DNA of 51,851 nucleotides from an uncultured Porphyromonadaceae bacterium (GCA_947178175.1 CAMWXI010000002.1:1-51851), one strand, 5' to 3'; counted from the stretch's first letter, positions 38,097-48,994 are shown. Program-made: numbers and translations. Notes: a model not told the origin generated them from the letters alone.

Positions 38097-39339
38097 GTGC
38101 GGCTTGAATACGGGACGCCACACCCTTTTCTCCGTTGCAGTCGACACGCTTTCCCCAAATATATTCAATGCCTGAAGTAAGATTGGAGGTGATATTATAG
38201 TAAAAAGTTCCGGCAGCATATTGAGCGTATCTGTACTGTGATTGGAATGGTGCTTCTCCATCCGGATATTCATCCGGATATGAGCGAACCTGAGAATAAG
38301 TCCCTACAACAGAGAATTTATCCGAGAAGGCATATTGCAAAGCTCCGTATGCACCCCAACATCTGACAGTGCTTAGATTTCGTCCCGATGGAGAGGGGAC
38401 CATATCCAGTCCCAGACCGTTCAAATCCTGAAAATAGCTTGCAATTCCTTTGCCATACACAATCTGGGAATAAGCAGTAAGTCCGGGAAGTATCTCTCCG
38501 CTTCCCGAGAGCTGTATCCCCCAACCCAGATGGTCAATATTTTTATTTTCCGCGACAGACCGGGAGTAGAGGTTTCTTAAAACTCCCGAAAGTCGGATAT
38601 GAGCCCCTGACTCCCACGAATATTGGAGAGCAACCGGAATGTCCGGAACTTTCTGAGTCACGGGCTCTGTGAAATTCTTTTCATTCATGACGGACTGTGT
38701 GGGGGAAAGCATCGGTAGCTCAGCTCCAATCTGAGCACACCACTCCTTCCGTTTCCCGAAATTAAGGGAATATCTCACTCCGGCAGTTCCCTGAGCTGTA
38801 ATAGCGTTCGCCCCCTCATAATCTATAGATGGTGGAATTGCTTCCGAATCGGAGAAAAGGTTATAGTCATAACCGGCCTGCAATCCGCGCCAACGAATAT
38901 AGGCATACACAAGTTCAGGTAGATAATTGTTCCCCAAAAAATTTATCCCCACAAATCCTCCCACTCTATTTTTAGAGGATGGGAAAGCCACCATATTCAG
39001 GTATAGTTGTGTCTGCTGTGCAGAAAATGAAAAAGTCCCATTGTTCCCCGGAGTTTTCCCCATAGGAATCTCCGAGGTAATAAACTCGTTAGGGTTAGAC
39101 ATAGAACGCCCGGGGTCGAATGATGCAGTGAGAGTTACATTTCCTCCGACACCGACATAAAACCTGTCACTTTTCCCAATTATCAGGAAGTCGGGAGCAG
39201 CGTTGATAGCCGTAGGGGAATTCCATGTCATAGACTGGCGGGCTTGCGGAGAATCCGTAACCAATAAAGACTCTGCAAACATCAAAGCCGGAGTTGTCAG
39301 AGCTCCGGCTATAAGGATATATTTTAAAGAATGAATCAT
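38080..39339 (-). CDS. outer-membrane beta-barrel/porin-like protein
   Basis: Signal peptide at ATG 39339, alternating hydrophobic strands, C-terminal aromatic residue (ALIFSF). Confidence 0.6.
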   Translation of the reverse strand: MIHSLKYILIAGALTTPALMFAESLLVTDSPQARQSMTWNSPTAINAAPDFLIIGKSDRFYVGVGGNVTLTASFDPGRSMSNPNEFITSEIPMGKTPGNNGTFSFSAQQTQLYLNMVAFPSSKNRVGGFVGINFLGNNYLPELVYAYIRWRGLQAGYDYNLFSDSEAIPPSIDYEGANAITAQGTAGVRYSLNFGKRKEWCAQIGAELPMLSPTQSVMNEKNFTEPVTQKVPDIPVALQYSWESGAHIRLSGVLRNLYSRSVAENKNIDHLGWGIQLSGSGEILPGLTAYSQIVYGKGIASYFQDLNGLGLDMVPSPSGRNLSTVRCWGAYGALQYAFSDKFSVVGTYSQVRSYPDEYPDGEAPFQSQYRYAQYAAGTFYYNITSNLTSGIEYIWGKRVDCNGEKGVASRIQAALIFSF

Positions 39340-39415
39340 TTCGTGGGTCAATTTAGGCTCACAATTCAATTTTACAAGATCAAAAAATGGTCAAATCCCT
39401 TAACCTAATCTAAAT

Positions 39416-40840
39416 TCAGATAGCTGTCAGGACCACAAATTCCCAGGGGCCGAGATTTTGCGGAAGAGAGGCCGGAGCTCCTGTGAAATAATTAATCATG
39501 GAATCAACAGAAGGAGCAAGGTCGGGGAAAGTAACTTCCGTTTCATTGTCCGACAGATTCACAATCACAGTGACCTTATCATTGGGAGCGGTGCGTGTGA
39601 ATGCAACGACATTCGGATTAATTGTGGTCCACTGAATCATTTCTCCCGCCGGATTTGTAGCGTTAAGAGCCGGGTGAGTATGCTTCAGGGAGTTGAGCAT
39701 CTCATAGAAGGTTGTGAATTGATTGGGAGAATAATCAGGAATCACACTGTCCTGTTCAAAAAACTCAAACGGATGGTTGAATCCCACTTCCTGACCGGTA
39801 TAGAGCATCGGCATGCCGGGGAGGGTATAGCTCAGGACTGCAAAAGCACCAACGCCACGGCTATATCTGTCAAATTCAGTGCCTTCCCATGAATTCAAAT
39901 CATGATTGGTTATCATATTCATGTGTATGGAACCAGCGGGGAACTCTTTCTGTTGCTCGGCAATAAGCTTAAAGATATCGGCACCGTATTTTTCCGGAAG
40001 ATTCTGTCCTTTCTCTTTTGCATAGCTGTTAACAGCGTTTGTTGCCGCGATAGCGTTAAACAAATCCTTCATAGGCCATGCATAGTCAGCATTGAAGGCT
40101 GACACAAGCAGATTTGGCTGAGAAGATTCCGCGAGCATGAAAACAGGTTTGACAGCTCTCAGTTGAGGAATGGCCTCGTTCCAATACTCTACCGGCACTT
40201 CACCTGCTACATCGCAACGATATCCATCGATATCCGCTTCTTCAATCCAGAATTTCAGAGCATCAGTCATTGCCGTTCGTGTGGCAGGATTGCTGTAGTC
40301 AAGTTTATAGACATCTGTCCAGTCAAACGGGGAGATGAAGTTCCCTTTTTTGTCTTTGGCATAGTATTCGGGATGTTCTGTCACCCAGGCATTGTCAGCA
40401 CCGGTATGATTGCACACTTCGTCAAGAATCACCTTCATTCCGAGAGAGTGAGCAGTCCTGACAAACTCCTTGAGGTCTTCAAGCGTGCCAAACTCCGGGT
40501 TCACCTTCTTATAGTCCTGAACGGCATAATATGAGCCCAGGCTCCCTTTCCTATTCTCCAGGCTGATTGGATGAATCGGCATGAGCCATAAAATATCCAC
40601 ACCAAGGTCTTTAAGGCGAGGAAGTTGCTTCTGCATACCCCGCAAGTTGCGTTCCGGTGAACCCTGGCGCAAGTTAACCTCGTAAATCACAGCATTATCC
40701 ATCCATTCCGGAGCAGGAGCGGCAGCCGGAGGAAGAGGTTGGGGTTGCTTCTTTTTCGATTTGCCCATAGCGTAGGCCGGAACCATAAGTAAGGATAGGC
40801 CTGCGAGTAATAACATTGAACTCTTTACAATCTTATTCAT
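39416..40840 (-). CDS. alpha-amylase family glycoside hydrolase (GH13), secreted
   Basis: VILDEVCNHTG, DGYRCDVAGEVP, MITNHDLNSW; signal peptide. Confidence 0.92.
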   Translation of the reverse strand: MNKIVKSSMLLLAGLSLLMVPAYAMGKSKKKQPQPLPPAAAPAPEWMDNAVIYEVNLRQGSPERNLRGMQKQLPRLKDLGVDILWLMPIHPISLENRKGSLGSYYAVQDYKKVNPEFGTLEDLKEFVRTAHSLGMKVILDEVCNHTGADNAWVTEHPEYYAKDKKGNFISPFDWTDVYKLDYSNPATRTAMTDALKFWIEEADIDGYRCDVAGEVPVEYWNEAIPQLRAVKPVFMLAESSQPNLLVSAFNADYAWPMKDLFNAIAATNAVNSYAKEKGQNLPEKYGADIFKLIAEQQKEFPAGSIHMNMITNHDLNSWEGTEFDRYSRGVGAFAVLSYTLPGMPMLYTGQEVGFNHPFEFFEQDSVIPDYSPNQFTTFYEMLNSLKHTHPALNATNPAGEMIQWTTINPNVVAFTRTAPNDKVTVIVNLSDNETEVTFPDLAPSVDSMINYFTGAPASLPQNLGPWEFVVLTAI

Positions 40841-40885
40841 AATCGTTTTGCTTTAATTATTTCAGTCTATTTTTTCTAAGCTCAA

Positions 40886-42718
40886 TCAATCCTGCTTAAA
40901 GGGGAAATCCTCTGCATAGATAGCTTCTATTTCCGGAGCATACCGCTTTGCCACAACGTTTCTCCTGACTTTCATGGTGTTTGTAACCTCTCCGTGCATG
41001 ATAGAGAAATGATGAGGCAGAAGTGCGATTCTTCTGATTCGTTCATACTCAGCCACACCTTCCTGCACTTCATCTATCTGCTTCATCATAAAGTGATATA
41101 CCTTCTCATTTCGCAACATCTCGGCAGAGTCGGCCGTAGAGATTCCATTATCCTCTGCCCAACTACGTAATTGCGAGAAATTAGGCACTATAAGCGCGGA
41201 TACAAATTTACGCTGATCTCCGATAACGGCGGCTTCGTCAATATATTTGTTTTCGGCAAGACGGCTCTCAAGCATCTGAGGAGCAATGTATTTCCCGTTA
41301 GAGGTCTTAAACAAATCCTTCACCCGTTCTGTCAGCACCAGCGCTCCGCTGTCAGTGAAATAACCGGCATCCCCGGTATGAAACCATCCGTCTGAGGAGA
41401 AAGCCTCTTCATTTGCATTAGGATTACGATAGTACCCGGGTGTGACAGTGGGAGCCTTCACGAGAATTTCTCCATTCTCATCAATCTTCACTTTCACATC
41501 CGGCAGAGGCACCCCCACAGTACCTATCTCGTATCCTACATCGGGAAAACAGGTTACTGTAGCTGTTGTTTCGCTTAGACCATAACCTACTACAACATTG
41601 ATACCTACCGACCTCAGAAACTCGCATATCCTGTCGCTGAGGGGAGCTCCGGCAGTGGGGAACATGTTAGGATTGGGTATACCGATAGCCATCTTCAATT
41701 TTGAAAAGATACGTTTATCCCAAAATTGATATTCCTTTTCCAGGAGCACGGGGACTTTTCGTCCCTCTCTCTTATAACCGAGATTTCTTTTATAGCCGAT
41801 ACGAACGGCACGAGATACCATCATTCGCTCCACTTTCGACATCCCTGATATCTTTTCCCGGACACCGGCATAAACCTTCTCCCAGAATCGCGGCACACAG
41901 CACATGAGGTTAGGGTGTACGGAGTGAATGGTGTCGGAAATGACTCTGGGGTCATAGTTGTAGACAATTGTGACACCTTTGGTGACACAATAAAAACACC
42001 AAGCTTTTTCCAGAATATGGCTCATGGGGAGGAAAGCCATGGAGAGTTCTCCTGTCTTCACCGACTTAAGCAGCTTTAAGTGCATATCGATAGCTGCGTC
42101 ATAATTGGAATGAGTAATAACCACTCCTTTAGGTTCGCCGGTGGTGCCGGAGGTATATATCAAAGTCGCCATGTCCTCCGGTAATCCTCTGTCAATACGT
42201 GCTTTGACTTCCCGTTGAATCTCCTCCGGAGCATTCATTCCCAATCTTACAAAATCATCCCAGAACATGGAGACGGAGTCATCAGGATGAAGAGTCAGCT
42301 CATCATTTTTGAAAATCACAATCCGCTGCAGTTCGGGATGCTTCTTCCAGTAGTTATAGGCCAGGTCATATTGATGACGATCACCGATAAATACAATCTT
42401 AGCCCCGGCATTCTCAACGATAAAGTCAAACTGACCTTGAGAGCTGTTGGCATATAACGGCACCACAGCAATACGGTTGCGGAAAGCACCGAGTTCAGTG
42501 ATTATGATCTGCGGAGTGTTGGGAGAGCAAACCGCAATGTTGTCCTTCTCCAGTAGTCCCAGCATTGCCAAAGCTTTTCCGGCTATTTCAACTTGCACCT
42601 CGAATTCGTTCCAGGATGTGGAAAGCCATTCCCCATCCTTGCGCCAACAGAAACGATAAGCCTCTTTATCGCCAAGCTTCTTCGCCTGTTGTTCTACTAT
42701 TACCGGAAGTCTGTTCAT
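40886..42718 (-). CDS. AMP-dependent synthetase / long-chain fatty acid--CoA ligase
   Basis: LIYTSGTTGEPKGVVITHSN, VGYGLSETTATVT, GWFHTGDAGYF. Confidence 0.93.
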   Translation of the reverse strand: MNRLPVIVEQQAKKLGDKEAYRFCWRKDGEWLSTSWNEFEVQVEIAGKALAMLGLLEKDNIAVCSPNTPQIIITELGAFRNRIAVVPLYANSSQGQFDFIVENAGAKIVFIGDRHQYDLAYNYWKKHPELQRIVIFKNDELTLHPDDSVSMFWDDFVRLGMNAPEEIQREVKARIDRGLPEDMATLIYTSGTTGEPKGVVITHSNYDAAIDMHLKLLKSVKTGELSMAFLPMSHILEKAWCFYCVTKGVTIVYNYDPRVISDTIHSVHPNLMCCVPRFWEKVYAGVREKISGMSKVERMMVSRAVRIGYKRNLGYKREGRKVPVLLEKEYQFWDKRIFSKLKMAIGIPNPNMFPTAGAPLSDRICEFLRSVGINVVVGYGLSETTATVTCFPDVGYEIGTVGVPLPDVKVKIDENGEILVKAPTVTPGYYRNPNANEEAFSSDGWFHTGDAGYFTDSGALVLTERVKDLFKTSNGKYIAPQMLESRLAENKYIDEAAVIGDQRKFVSALIVPNFSQLRSWAEDNGISTADSAEMLRNEKVYHFMMKQIDEVQEGVAEYERIRRIALLPHHFSIMHGEVTNTMKVRRNVVAKRYAPEIEAIYAEDFPFKQD

Positions 42719-42818
42719 AGTATTAATTTTAAGAAAATAAAAAAATGCTCTCTTTGATTTTAAGGAAATGAGTTTATGACTTGATTGTCAACCTATTTTC
42801 TTTAAGGGTTTTAACCTG

Positions 42819-43916
42819 TTATTTTCTAAGAGAGTCGAAATAGAAATCAAGCACATCCTTCGCAGCAGTGAATGAGGATTGCTCATTATTCAGCACCCTG
42901 AGTTCCTTTTGTTCGAGAAGTGCTTTCACCTCCGGAGTGTTATAGAAATTATTTCTCAGTTGCTCATTTATTGTTTCTATCATCCAGTATTTTGCCTGTT
43001 CGTTTCGTTTCTTCTCGAAGAATCCGGTCTTCTTTACATAGTCGAAGTAACGATCAATCATGTCCCAGACTTTGTCAATACCGATTTCATAGTATCCGCT
43101 ATATGTAATCACTTCCGGACGCCACTTGCTGGGTGTAGGGGGAAACAGATGTAGAGCATTGCGGAATTGTGCCGCAGCCAGATTTGCACGGTCAATATTG
43201 TCGCCGTCTGCTTTATTGATGGCGATGCCGTCTGCCATCTCCATGATTCCCCTTTTGATGCCCTGAAGTTCATCGCCGGTTCCTGCAAGTTGAATAAGCA
43301 GGAAGAAATCTACCATAGAATGAACGGCTGTTTCACTTTGACCCACACCAACCGTCTCCACAAAAATAGTGTCGTATCCGGCAGCTTCACATAGAACAAT
43401 GGTTTCGCGGGTCTTGCGGGCCACGCCACCCAGTGATCCTGCCGAGGGGGAAGGACGAATGAAAGCATCTTTCTCAAGCGACAGCTTCTCCATACGTGTC
43501 TTGTCGCCAAGGATGCTTCCCCGGCTTCTTTCCGAACTGGGGTCAATTGCTAAAACCGCAAGCTTATGACCTTGGTTAATAACATGCAATCCAAACGCGT
43601 CAATAGAAGTGGATTTTCCCGCCCCGGGCACACCGGTGATGCCGATGCGTCTTGAATTTCCCGAATAAGGAAGACATTTTTCAATTACTTCCTGAGCTAA
43701 AGCCTGATGATGGTCGGCAAGACTCTCAACCAGCGTTACGGCCTGCCCTAACACACTGACGTTCCCCTTCAGAATTCCTTCTACATAGTCAGAAACCGTC
43801 AGTTGCGGACGTCGGGTAGAGCGGGGGCGACGATAAGGGTTGACACAAGGCTGAGAGGTAACACCGGAGTTTACCGTAAGCCCCTTATATGCTTTATCAT
43901 TTTCGGGATGTTCCAT
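42819..43916 (-). CDS. meaB: methylmalonyl-CoA mutase-associated GTPase MeaB
   Basis: GITGVPGAGKSTSIDAFG, VLAIDPSSERSRGSILGDKTRM, FVETVGVGQSE. Confidence 0.94.
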   Translation of the reverse strand: MEHPENDKAYKGLTVNSGVTSQPCVNPYRRPRSTRRPQLTVSDYVEGILKGNVSVLGQAVTLVESLADHHQALAQEVIEKCLPYSGNSRRIGITGVPGAGKSTSIDAFGLHVINQGHKLAVLAIDPSSERSRGSILGDKTRMEKLSLEKDAFIRPSPSAGSLGGVARKTRETIVLCEAAGYDTIFVETVGVGQSETAVHSMVDFFLLIQLAGTGDELQGIKRGIMEMADGIAINKADGDNIDRANLAAAQFRNALHLFPPTPSKWRPEVITYSGYYEIGIDKVWDMIDRYFDYVKKTGFFEKKRNEQAKYWMIETINEQLRNNFYNTPEVKALLEQKELRVLNNEQSSFTAAKDVLDFYFDSLRK

Positions 43917-43965
43917 ATTCGTTTATTTCGGGTTATAAAAGTTTTAATGTTTTTCTCTTCCTCGT

Positions 43966-44733
43966 TTACCTGATCAGGACTTCCGAATCTTTCCGGGGAA
44001 GAATATTCGCGATGAAATCAAGATTAAATACCTGGTCAGGATGAGCGGTATCCGGAATCAATTTCACTTCAGATTTAAATTCTCCCGGTGTTTCCATCCT
44101 GGTGGCGTTAAGATAGAAGGAGAGAGTGGCTATCTCTCCCGGTGCAACTGCCTCAGGAGTACATTCCACTTCCAGGTCCTTATTTTCTGATAACATCCGT
44201 GGATAAATTGTGTCGGGAGACTGATTGTATCCACGGATAAAGTAATGGCGTGCTGTGCCAAGCCGGAGGTTTCCGAACAATATCTTCCCTTCAGTGAGAC
44301 GCAACGGGCCATTGGATACAGGATAATATTTTTCTAACGACCCGGATTCTCCCAATACGGTTCCCTTTATCACGATGACATGACGGGCTTCATCTTCACC
44401 TGTGACTACTCTCACGGTCTTCCTGAAAGTGCCGGGACGCCCTTCCGGGTTATATGTAAATGAGACCCAGGTAGTGTCGCCGGGTGCTATTTCTCCTTCC
44501 GGAAAGTTGGAATCGGTGCATCCGCACGAAGGCCTTACCTGGCGGATAAAATCCGGCTTTTCCCCCCGATTCACAAGAAATACTTTTCCTGTCTTCGGGC
44601 CTTCGACCTCCTTCATGAGTCCGAAGTCGTATTCTGCAGTCAGTAACTCAAAATCAGCAAATATACTGACTGCTGATATCAAGCCGACGGCGGAGACAAT
44701 GGCAAATGATATTTTTCGAAACCCTTTTTTCAT
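43966..44733 (-). CDS. DUF1573 domain-containing protein
   Basis: YDFGLMKEVEGPKTGKVFLVNRGEKPDFIRQVRPSCGCTDSNFP...YNPEGRPGTFRKTVRV. Confidence 0.87.
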   Translation of the reverse strand: MKKGFRKISFAIVSAVGLISAVSIFADFELLTAEYDFGLMKEVEGPKTGKVFLVNRGEKPDFIRQVRPSCGCTDSNFPEGEIAPGDTTWVSFTYNPEGRPGTFRKTVRVVTGEDEARHVIVIKGTVLGESGSLEKYYPVSNGPLRLTEGKILFGNLRLGTARHYFIRGYNQSPDTIYPRMLSENKDLEVECTPEAVAPGEIATLSFYLNATRMETPGEFKSEVKLIPDTAHPDQVFNLDFIANILPRKDSEVLIR

Positions 44734-44777
44734 TTATCCGGATATTAAAGAGTAAATAGTATGGACTGTACTGAATT

Positions 44778-45188
44778 TCAGTCAACTACATTCCCTTTGA
44801 TTTTGACTGTTACTTTTTTGGGACTGCCGTTTGTGCGAACTGTCACATCCTTGTTAAAAGAGCCGGGACGCCCTTTGGGATTATAGGTAACTTTAATTTT
44901 TCCCTTCTTTCCGGGAGCGACGGGATTGGTGGTGAAGGATGGGCGGGTGCAGCCGCACTGTGCAGTCGCATCCAATATCACAAGGTTATCGTTCCCGATG
45001 TTGATAAACTCAAATTCATGGCTAACCATGCCTCCATTTTCGGAAATTTTTCCGAAATCGAATACGTTCTCAGTAAACTTAAGTTTTGGGGTTCCCTCTC
45101 CCTTTTTCTTCTTTCCTTCAGCAGAGATTCCTACAAAAAGGCATAACATCAGAACAATAACAACTTTCAGAGTACTTTTCATAATCAA
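44778..45188 (-). CDS. DUF1573 domain-containing protein (short)
   Basis: FDFGKISENGGMVSHEFEFINIGNDNLVILDATAQCGCTRPSF...YNPKGRPGSFNKDV. Confidence 0.9.
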   Translation of the reverse strand: MIMKSTLKVVIVLMLCLFVGISAEGKKKKGEGTPKLKFTENVFDFGKISENGGMVSHEFEFINIGNDNLVILDATAQCGCTRPSFTTNPVAPGKKGKIKVTYNPKGRPGSFNKDVTVRTNGSPKKVTVKIKGNVVD

Positions 45189-45220
45189 AAAATCTTTTAA
45201 CAGACTGTTTGGCTGTGACG

Positions 45221-45251
45221 CAAATGTAGCGATTTAATTCAAGATTCGCAA
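45221..45251 (-). promoter_or_regulatory. Bacteroidetes-type promoter for the DUF1573 genes
   Basis: On minus strand TTG (45251-45249)-N20-TACATTTG (45228-45221). Confidence 0.55.
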
Positions 45252-45506
45252 GGCGAGTCAGGTCCGGTCCATAAAAGATAAACGTTCAAACAGGCATAAT
45301 CGTTGAAAAAACAGATAGCACTTTATTAAAAAGTTTTACACTTCTCTGCAGCAATAGTGTGAAGACGGGCACACCTTAATATAGGATTTCGTTGGTGAAG
45401 ATGCTGAAAAATTAAAAATAAATAGTAATTTTGCGGTCTAATATTATCTCCTAACAGTAAAGAGGCTATGGAAAGACGTATTTTCAGGCCTCATTAACTG
45501 CATTTT

Positions 45507-47876
45507 ATGAAGAATTTAGTTATTGTAGAGTCACCTGCAAAGGCAAAGACTATCGAAAAGTTTTTAGGTAAGGATTACAAGGTAATGTCCAGCTACGGAC
45601 ACATCCGGGATCTGAGCAAAAAAGATTTGGGTATCTCAGAAAAAGGGGATAACTTCAGTCCGATTTATGAAATTCCGGAGGATAAGAAAGACCTTGTGAA
45701 GCGACTTAGGACAGCGGCAAAGGGTGCTGATGTTGTATGGCTTGCTTCGGATGAGGACCGTGAGGGGGAGGCCATAGCATGGCACCTTGCGGAAGTTCTC
45801 AATCTTGATTTGGAGAAAACGAAAAGAATCGTATTTCATGAAATCACTAAATCAGCGATTCTTCATGCTATAGAAAATCCACGCACTATTGACATTGACA
45901 GAGTTAACGCGCAGCAGGCGAGGCGCGTTCTGGATCGTGTCGTAGGTTTTGAGCTGAGTCCCGTGCTGTGGAAAAAGATAAAGCCGGCATTGTCTGCCGG
46001 TCGGGTGCAGAGTGTGGCGGTAAGGCTTATCTGTGAACGCGAGAAAGAATGTAATGCTTTCGTTTCCGAACCATTTTATAGAATCAACGCTCATTTTGAT
46101 ATCGAAGATAAGGGTGGAGCTTCTATTAAGGCTGAATATCCTCATCGTCTGACTTCCATAAAGGAGGCGTCAGATTTTCTCCTTGACTGTGAACATTCCG
46201 ATTTCAAGGTGAGGGACGTAGTTGTAAAGCCGGTGAAGCGTTCTCCGGCGCCCCCCTTCACTACCTCTACACTCCAGCAGGATGCCAGCAGAAAATTAGG
46301 TTTCAGTGTCAACAAGACGATGATGGTGGCTCAGAAACTTTACGAAGACGGTCACATCACCTACATGCGAACCGACTCACTAAATCTCTCACAACTGGCT
46401 ATATCGGAAATTTCAAGGGTTGTGAAAGAGACCCTTGGTGATTCATATCTTCATGTGCGCCATTACCATACCAATTCCAAAGGCGCACAGGAAGCTCACG
46501 AAGCAATTCGTCCTACATATATAAGCAACCGTAAAATTCCAGGCAGTGCAGACGAGAATAAGCTCTATGACCTTATTTGGAAGCGTGCCGTTGCTTCTCA
46601 GATGGCGGATGCGGTGGTTGAGAAAACCAATGTGGAGATAGGTATCATTCCTGATGCCGGGACTAAAAGCAGATATCAATTGTCGGAAGGATACGACTTC
46701 TTTCGTGCTGAGGGAGAAGTTGTGACATTCGACGGCTTTATGAAGGTCTATCAGACGGAAAACGGCGATGGGAAATATGATGAAGGGATGCTTCCTCCTA
46801 TGACAGTCGGCATGCCATTGAAAGTTGGAGACATAACGGCTACCGAGCGGTTCACAATGCCTCCGGCGCGATATACAGAGGCATCCCTTGTAAAGAAGAT
46901 GGAAGATCTGGGCATCGGACGTCCGTCTACTTATGCGCCGACAATTTCCACAATCCAGGCGCGTGATTACGTAAGACGCGGGGAACGAGAAGGGGACAAA
47001 CGGGAATATCATCTTTTAAGATTGCGAGACGGACAATTAACAGAGGAGATACTTTCTGAAACCACAGGGTCGGAGAAGGGGAAACTGCTCCCGACGGATG
47101 TCGGAATGATTGTCAACGACTTTTTGACTGAATATTTTCCTGAAATACTTGATTATAACTTCACAGCGAGGGTAGAGGAGAAATTTGACGAGATTGCAGA
47201 AGGAAAATTAGGTTGGAAAGATGAGATTACTGATTTTTACGGAAATTTCCATCCTCAGATAGAAAGCATCAATGCCATGCGCATGGAACACAAAGTCGGG
47301 GAACGTCAGCTTGGATTAGATCCCAAAAGCGGCAAACCGGTGTCTGTCAAGATAGGACGGTTCGGCCCGTTGGTGCAGATTGGAGAGGCTTCAGATGAAG
47401 AGAAACCGCAATTCGCAAGTCTTCAGGCCGGGCAGAGTGTGGCTACCATCACCCTTGAGGAGGCATTGAAATTGTTTGACCTGCCACGAGACTTAGGACT
47501 CTACGAGGATAAGAAAGTTGTAGCTGCCATAGGAAGATTTGGTCCGTATGTGCGTCACGACGGAGTGTTTGTGTCAATCCCCAAAGATAAAGCCCCGCAG
47601 AGTATCACTCTTGAAGAAGCTGTTGAGTTGATAGAGGAGAAACGTCGGAAAGTGGCGGAGAGTCACATCAAGACTTTTCCGGAGAAGCCGGGGCTGGAGG
47701 TGTTGAACGGAAGATTCGGTCCCTATCTTTGTTATAAACCGGAAGGTGCAAAAAAAGGAATCAACTATAAGATACCTAAAACGGTTGATCCAAAATCGTT
47801 GACCTTCGAAGAAGCTGAGAAACTGATGGAAGCGCAGGATGCCGCTCCTAAAAAGAAGGTAAGAAAAAAGAGCTGA
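45507..47876 (+). CDS. topA: type I DNA topoisomerase
   Basis: VIVESPAKAKTIEKFLGKDYKVMSSYGHIRDL; GHITYMRTDSLNLS; C-terminal topo repeats. Confidence 0.97.
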   Translation: MKNLVIVESPAKAKTIEKFLGKDYKVMSSYGHIRDLSKKDLGISEKGDNFSPIYEIPEDKKDLVKRLRTAAKGADVVWLASDEDREGEAIAWHLAEVLNLDLEKTKRIVFHEITKSAILHAIENPRTIDIDRVNAQQARRVLDRVVGFELSPVLWKKIKPALSAGRVQSVAVRLICEREKECNAFVSEPFYRINAHFDIEDKGGASIKAEYPHRLTSIKEASDFLLDCEHSDFKVRDVVVKPVKRSPAPPFTTSTLQQDASRKLGFSVNKTMMVAQKLYEDGHITYMRTDSLNLSQLAISEISRVVKETLGDSYLHVRHYHTNSKGAQEAHEAIRPTYISNRKIPGSADENKLYDLIWKRAVASQMADAVVEKTNVEIGIIPDAGTKSRYQLSEGYDFFRAEGEVVTFDGFMKVYQTENGDGKYDEGMLPPMTVGMPLKVGDITATERFTMPPARYTEASLVKKMEDLGIGRPSTYAPTISTIQARDYVRRGEREGDKREYHLLRLRDGQLTEEILSETTGSEKGKLLPTDVGMIVNDFLTEYFPEILDYNFTARVEEKFDEIAEGKLGWKDEITDFYGNFHPQIESINAMRMEHKVGERQLGLDPKSGKPVSVKIGRFGPLVQIGEASDEEKPQFASLQAGQSVATITLEEALKLFDLPRDLGLYEDKKVVAAIGRFGPYVRHDGVFVSIPKDKAPQSITLEEAVELIEEKRRKVAESHIKTFPEKPGLEVLNGRFGPYLCYKPEGAKKGINYKIPKTVDPKSLTFEEAEKLMEAQDAAPKKKVRKKS

Positions 47877-47878
47877 AA

Positions 47879-48994
47879 ATGATAACACAAGAACAACTCA
47901 AAGAAGCTGCCGAACGTTGTGAGGCACTGAAGAAATATCTTGACATCGAAAACAAGAAGATGGAGGTGGAGGAGGAAGAACTTCGCACCCATGTGGCAGA
48001 CTTTTGGGAACATAGAGAGGCGGCTGAGGCCCAGATGAAGAAGATAAAGGAGCTTCACTTCTGGATCGATTCCTATACAGAGCTTGAGAAGCAGGTAGAG
48101 GAATTGCGTCTGGCTTTTGACTTCATAAAGGAAGGACTTGTCAGCGAAGAGGAGGTTGATGCTCAATATGCGGTAGTCATCGAAACTCTTGAGAAGCTTG
48201 AGTTGCGTAATATGTTGCGTCGCGAAGAGGATAAACTCGGGGTTGTGCTTAAAATCAATTCAGGCGCGGGAGGCACGGAGAGTCAGGATTGGGCACAGAT
48301 GCTCATGCGTCTTTATCTCCGTTATGCCGAACGTCATGGATATAAGACAAGTATCGCCCAGTTGCTTGAAGGTGACGATGCCGGAATCAAATCCGTGACA
48401 ATCAACATAGAAGGGGATTATGCTTACGGCTTTCTAAAGAGTGAGAACGGCGTCCACCGCTTGGTGAGAGTGAGTCCCTATAATGCTCAGGGGAAGCGAA
48501 TGACATCGTTTGCTTCAGTGTTTGTGACCCCTCTGGTAGATGATACGATCGAGGTTCAGGTTCAGCCGGCTCTGATTTCGTGGGATACTTTCCGTTCGGG
48601 GGGTGCCGGAGGACAGAACGTAAATAAGGTTGAATCGGGAGTACGCCTGCGCTATCAATTTAAGGACCCCTATACTGGAGAAGAGGAGGAGATACTCATC
48701 GAGAATACAGAGACGCGTGACCAGCCAAAGAATAAGGAGAATGCCATGAGGCAGTTGCGCTCAATACTCTATGAGAAAGAGCTGCGCCATAGAATGGAGG
48801 AGCAGGCCAAGATAGAAGCCGGCAAAAAGAAGATAGAATGGGGTAGTCAGATACGAAGTTATGTATTTGATGACAGGCGCGTGAAAGACCACCGCACGAA
48901 TTTCCAGACATCAGACGTAAATGCCGTTATGGATGGAGAGATTGATGGCTTCATCAAGGCATACCTGATGGAATTTGCCGGCACCGAGGAATAA
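47879..48994 (+). CDS. prfB: peptide chain release factor 2
   Basis: INSGAGGTESQDWAQMLMRLYLRYAERHGYK; GGAGGQNVNKVESGVRL GGQ motif. Confidence 0.95.
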   Translation: MITQEQLKEAAERCEALKKYLDIENKKMEVEEEELRTHVADFWEHREAAEAQMKKIKELHFWIDSYTELEKQVEELRLAFDFIKEGLVSEEEVDAQYAVVIETLEKLELRNMLRREEDKLGVVLKINSGAGGTESQDWAQMLMRLYLRYAERHGYKTSIAQLLEGDDAGIKSVTINIEGDYAYGFLKSENGVHRLVRVSPYNAQGKRMTSFASVFVTPLVDDTIEVQVQPALISWDTFRSGGAGGQNVNKVESGVRLRYQFKDPYTGEEEEILIENTETRDQPKNKENAMRQLRSILYEKELRHRMEEQAKIEAGKKKIEWGSQIRSYVFDDRRVKDHRTNFQTSDVNAVMDGEIDGFIKAYLMEFAGTEE

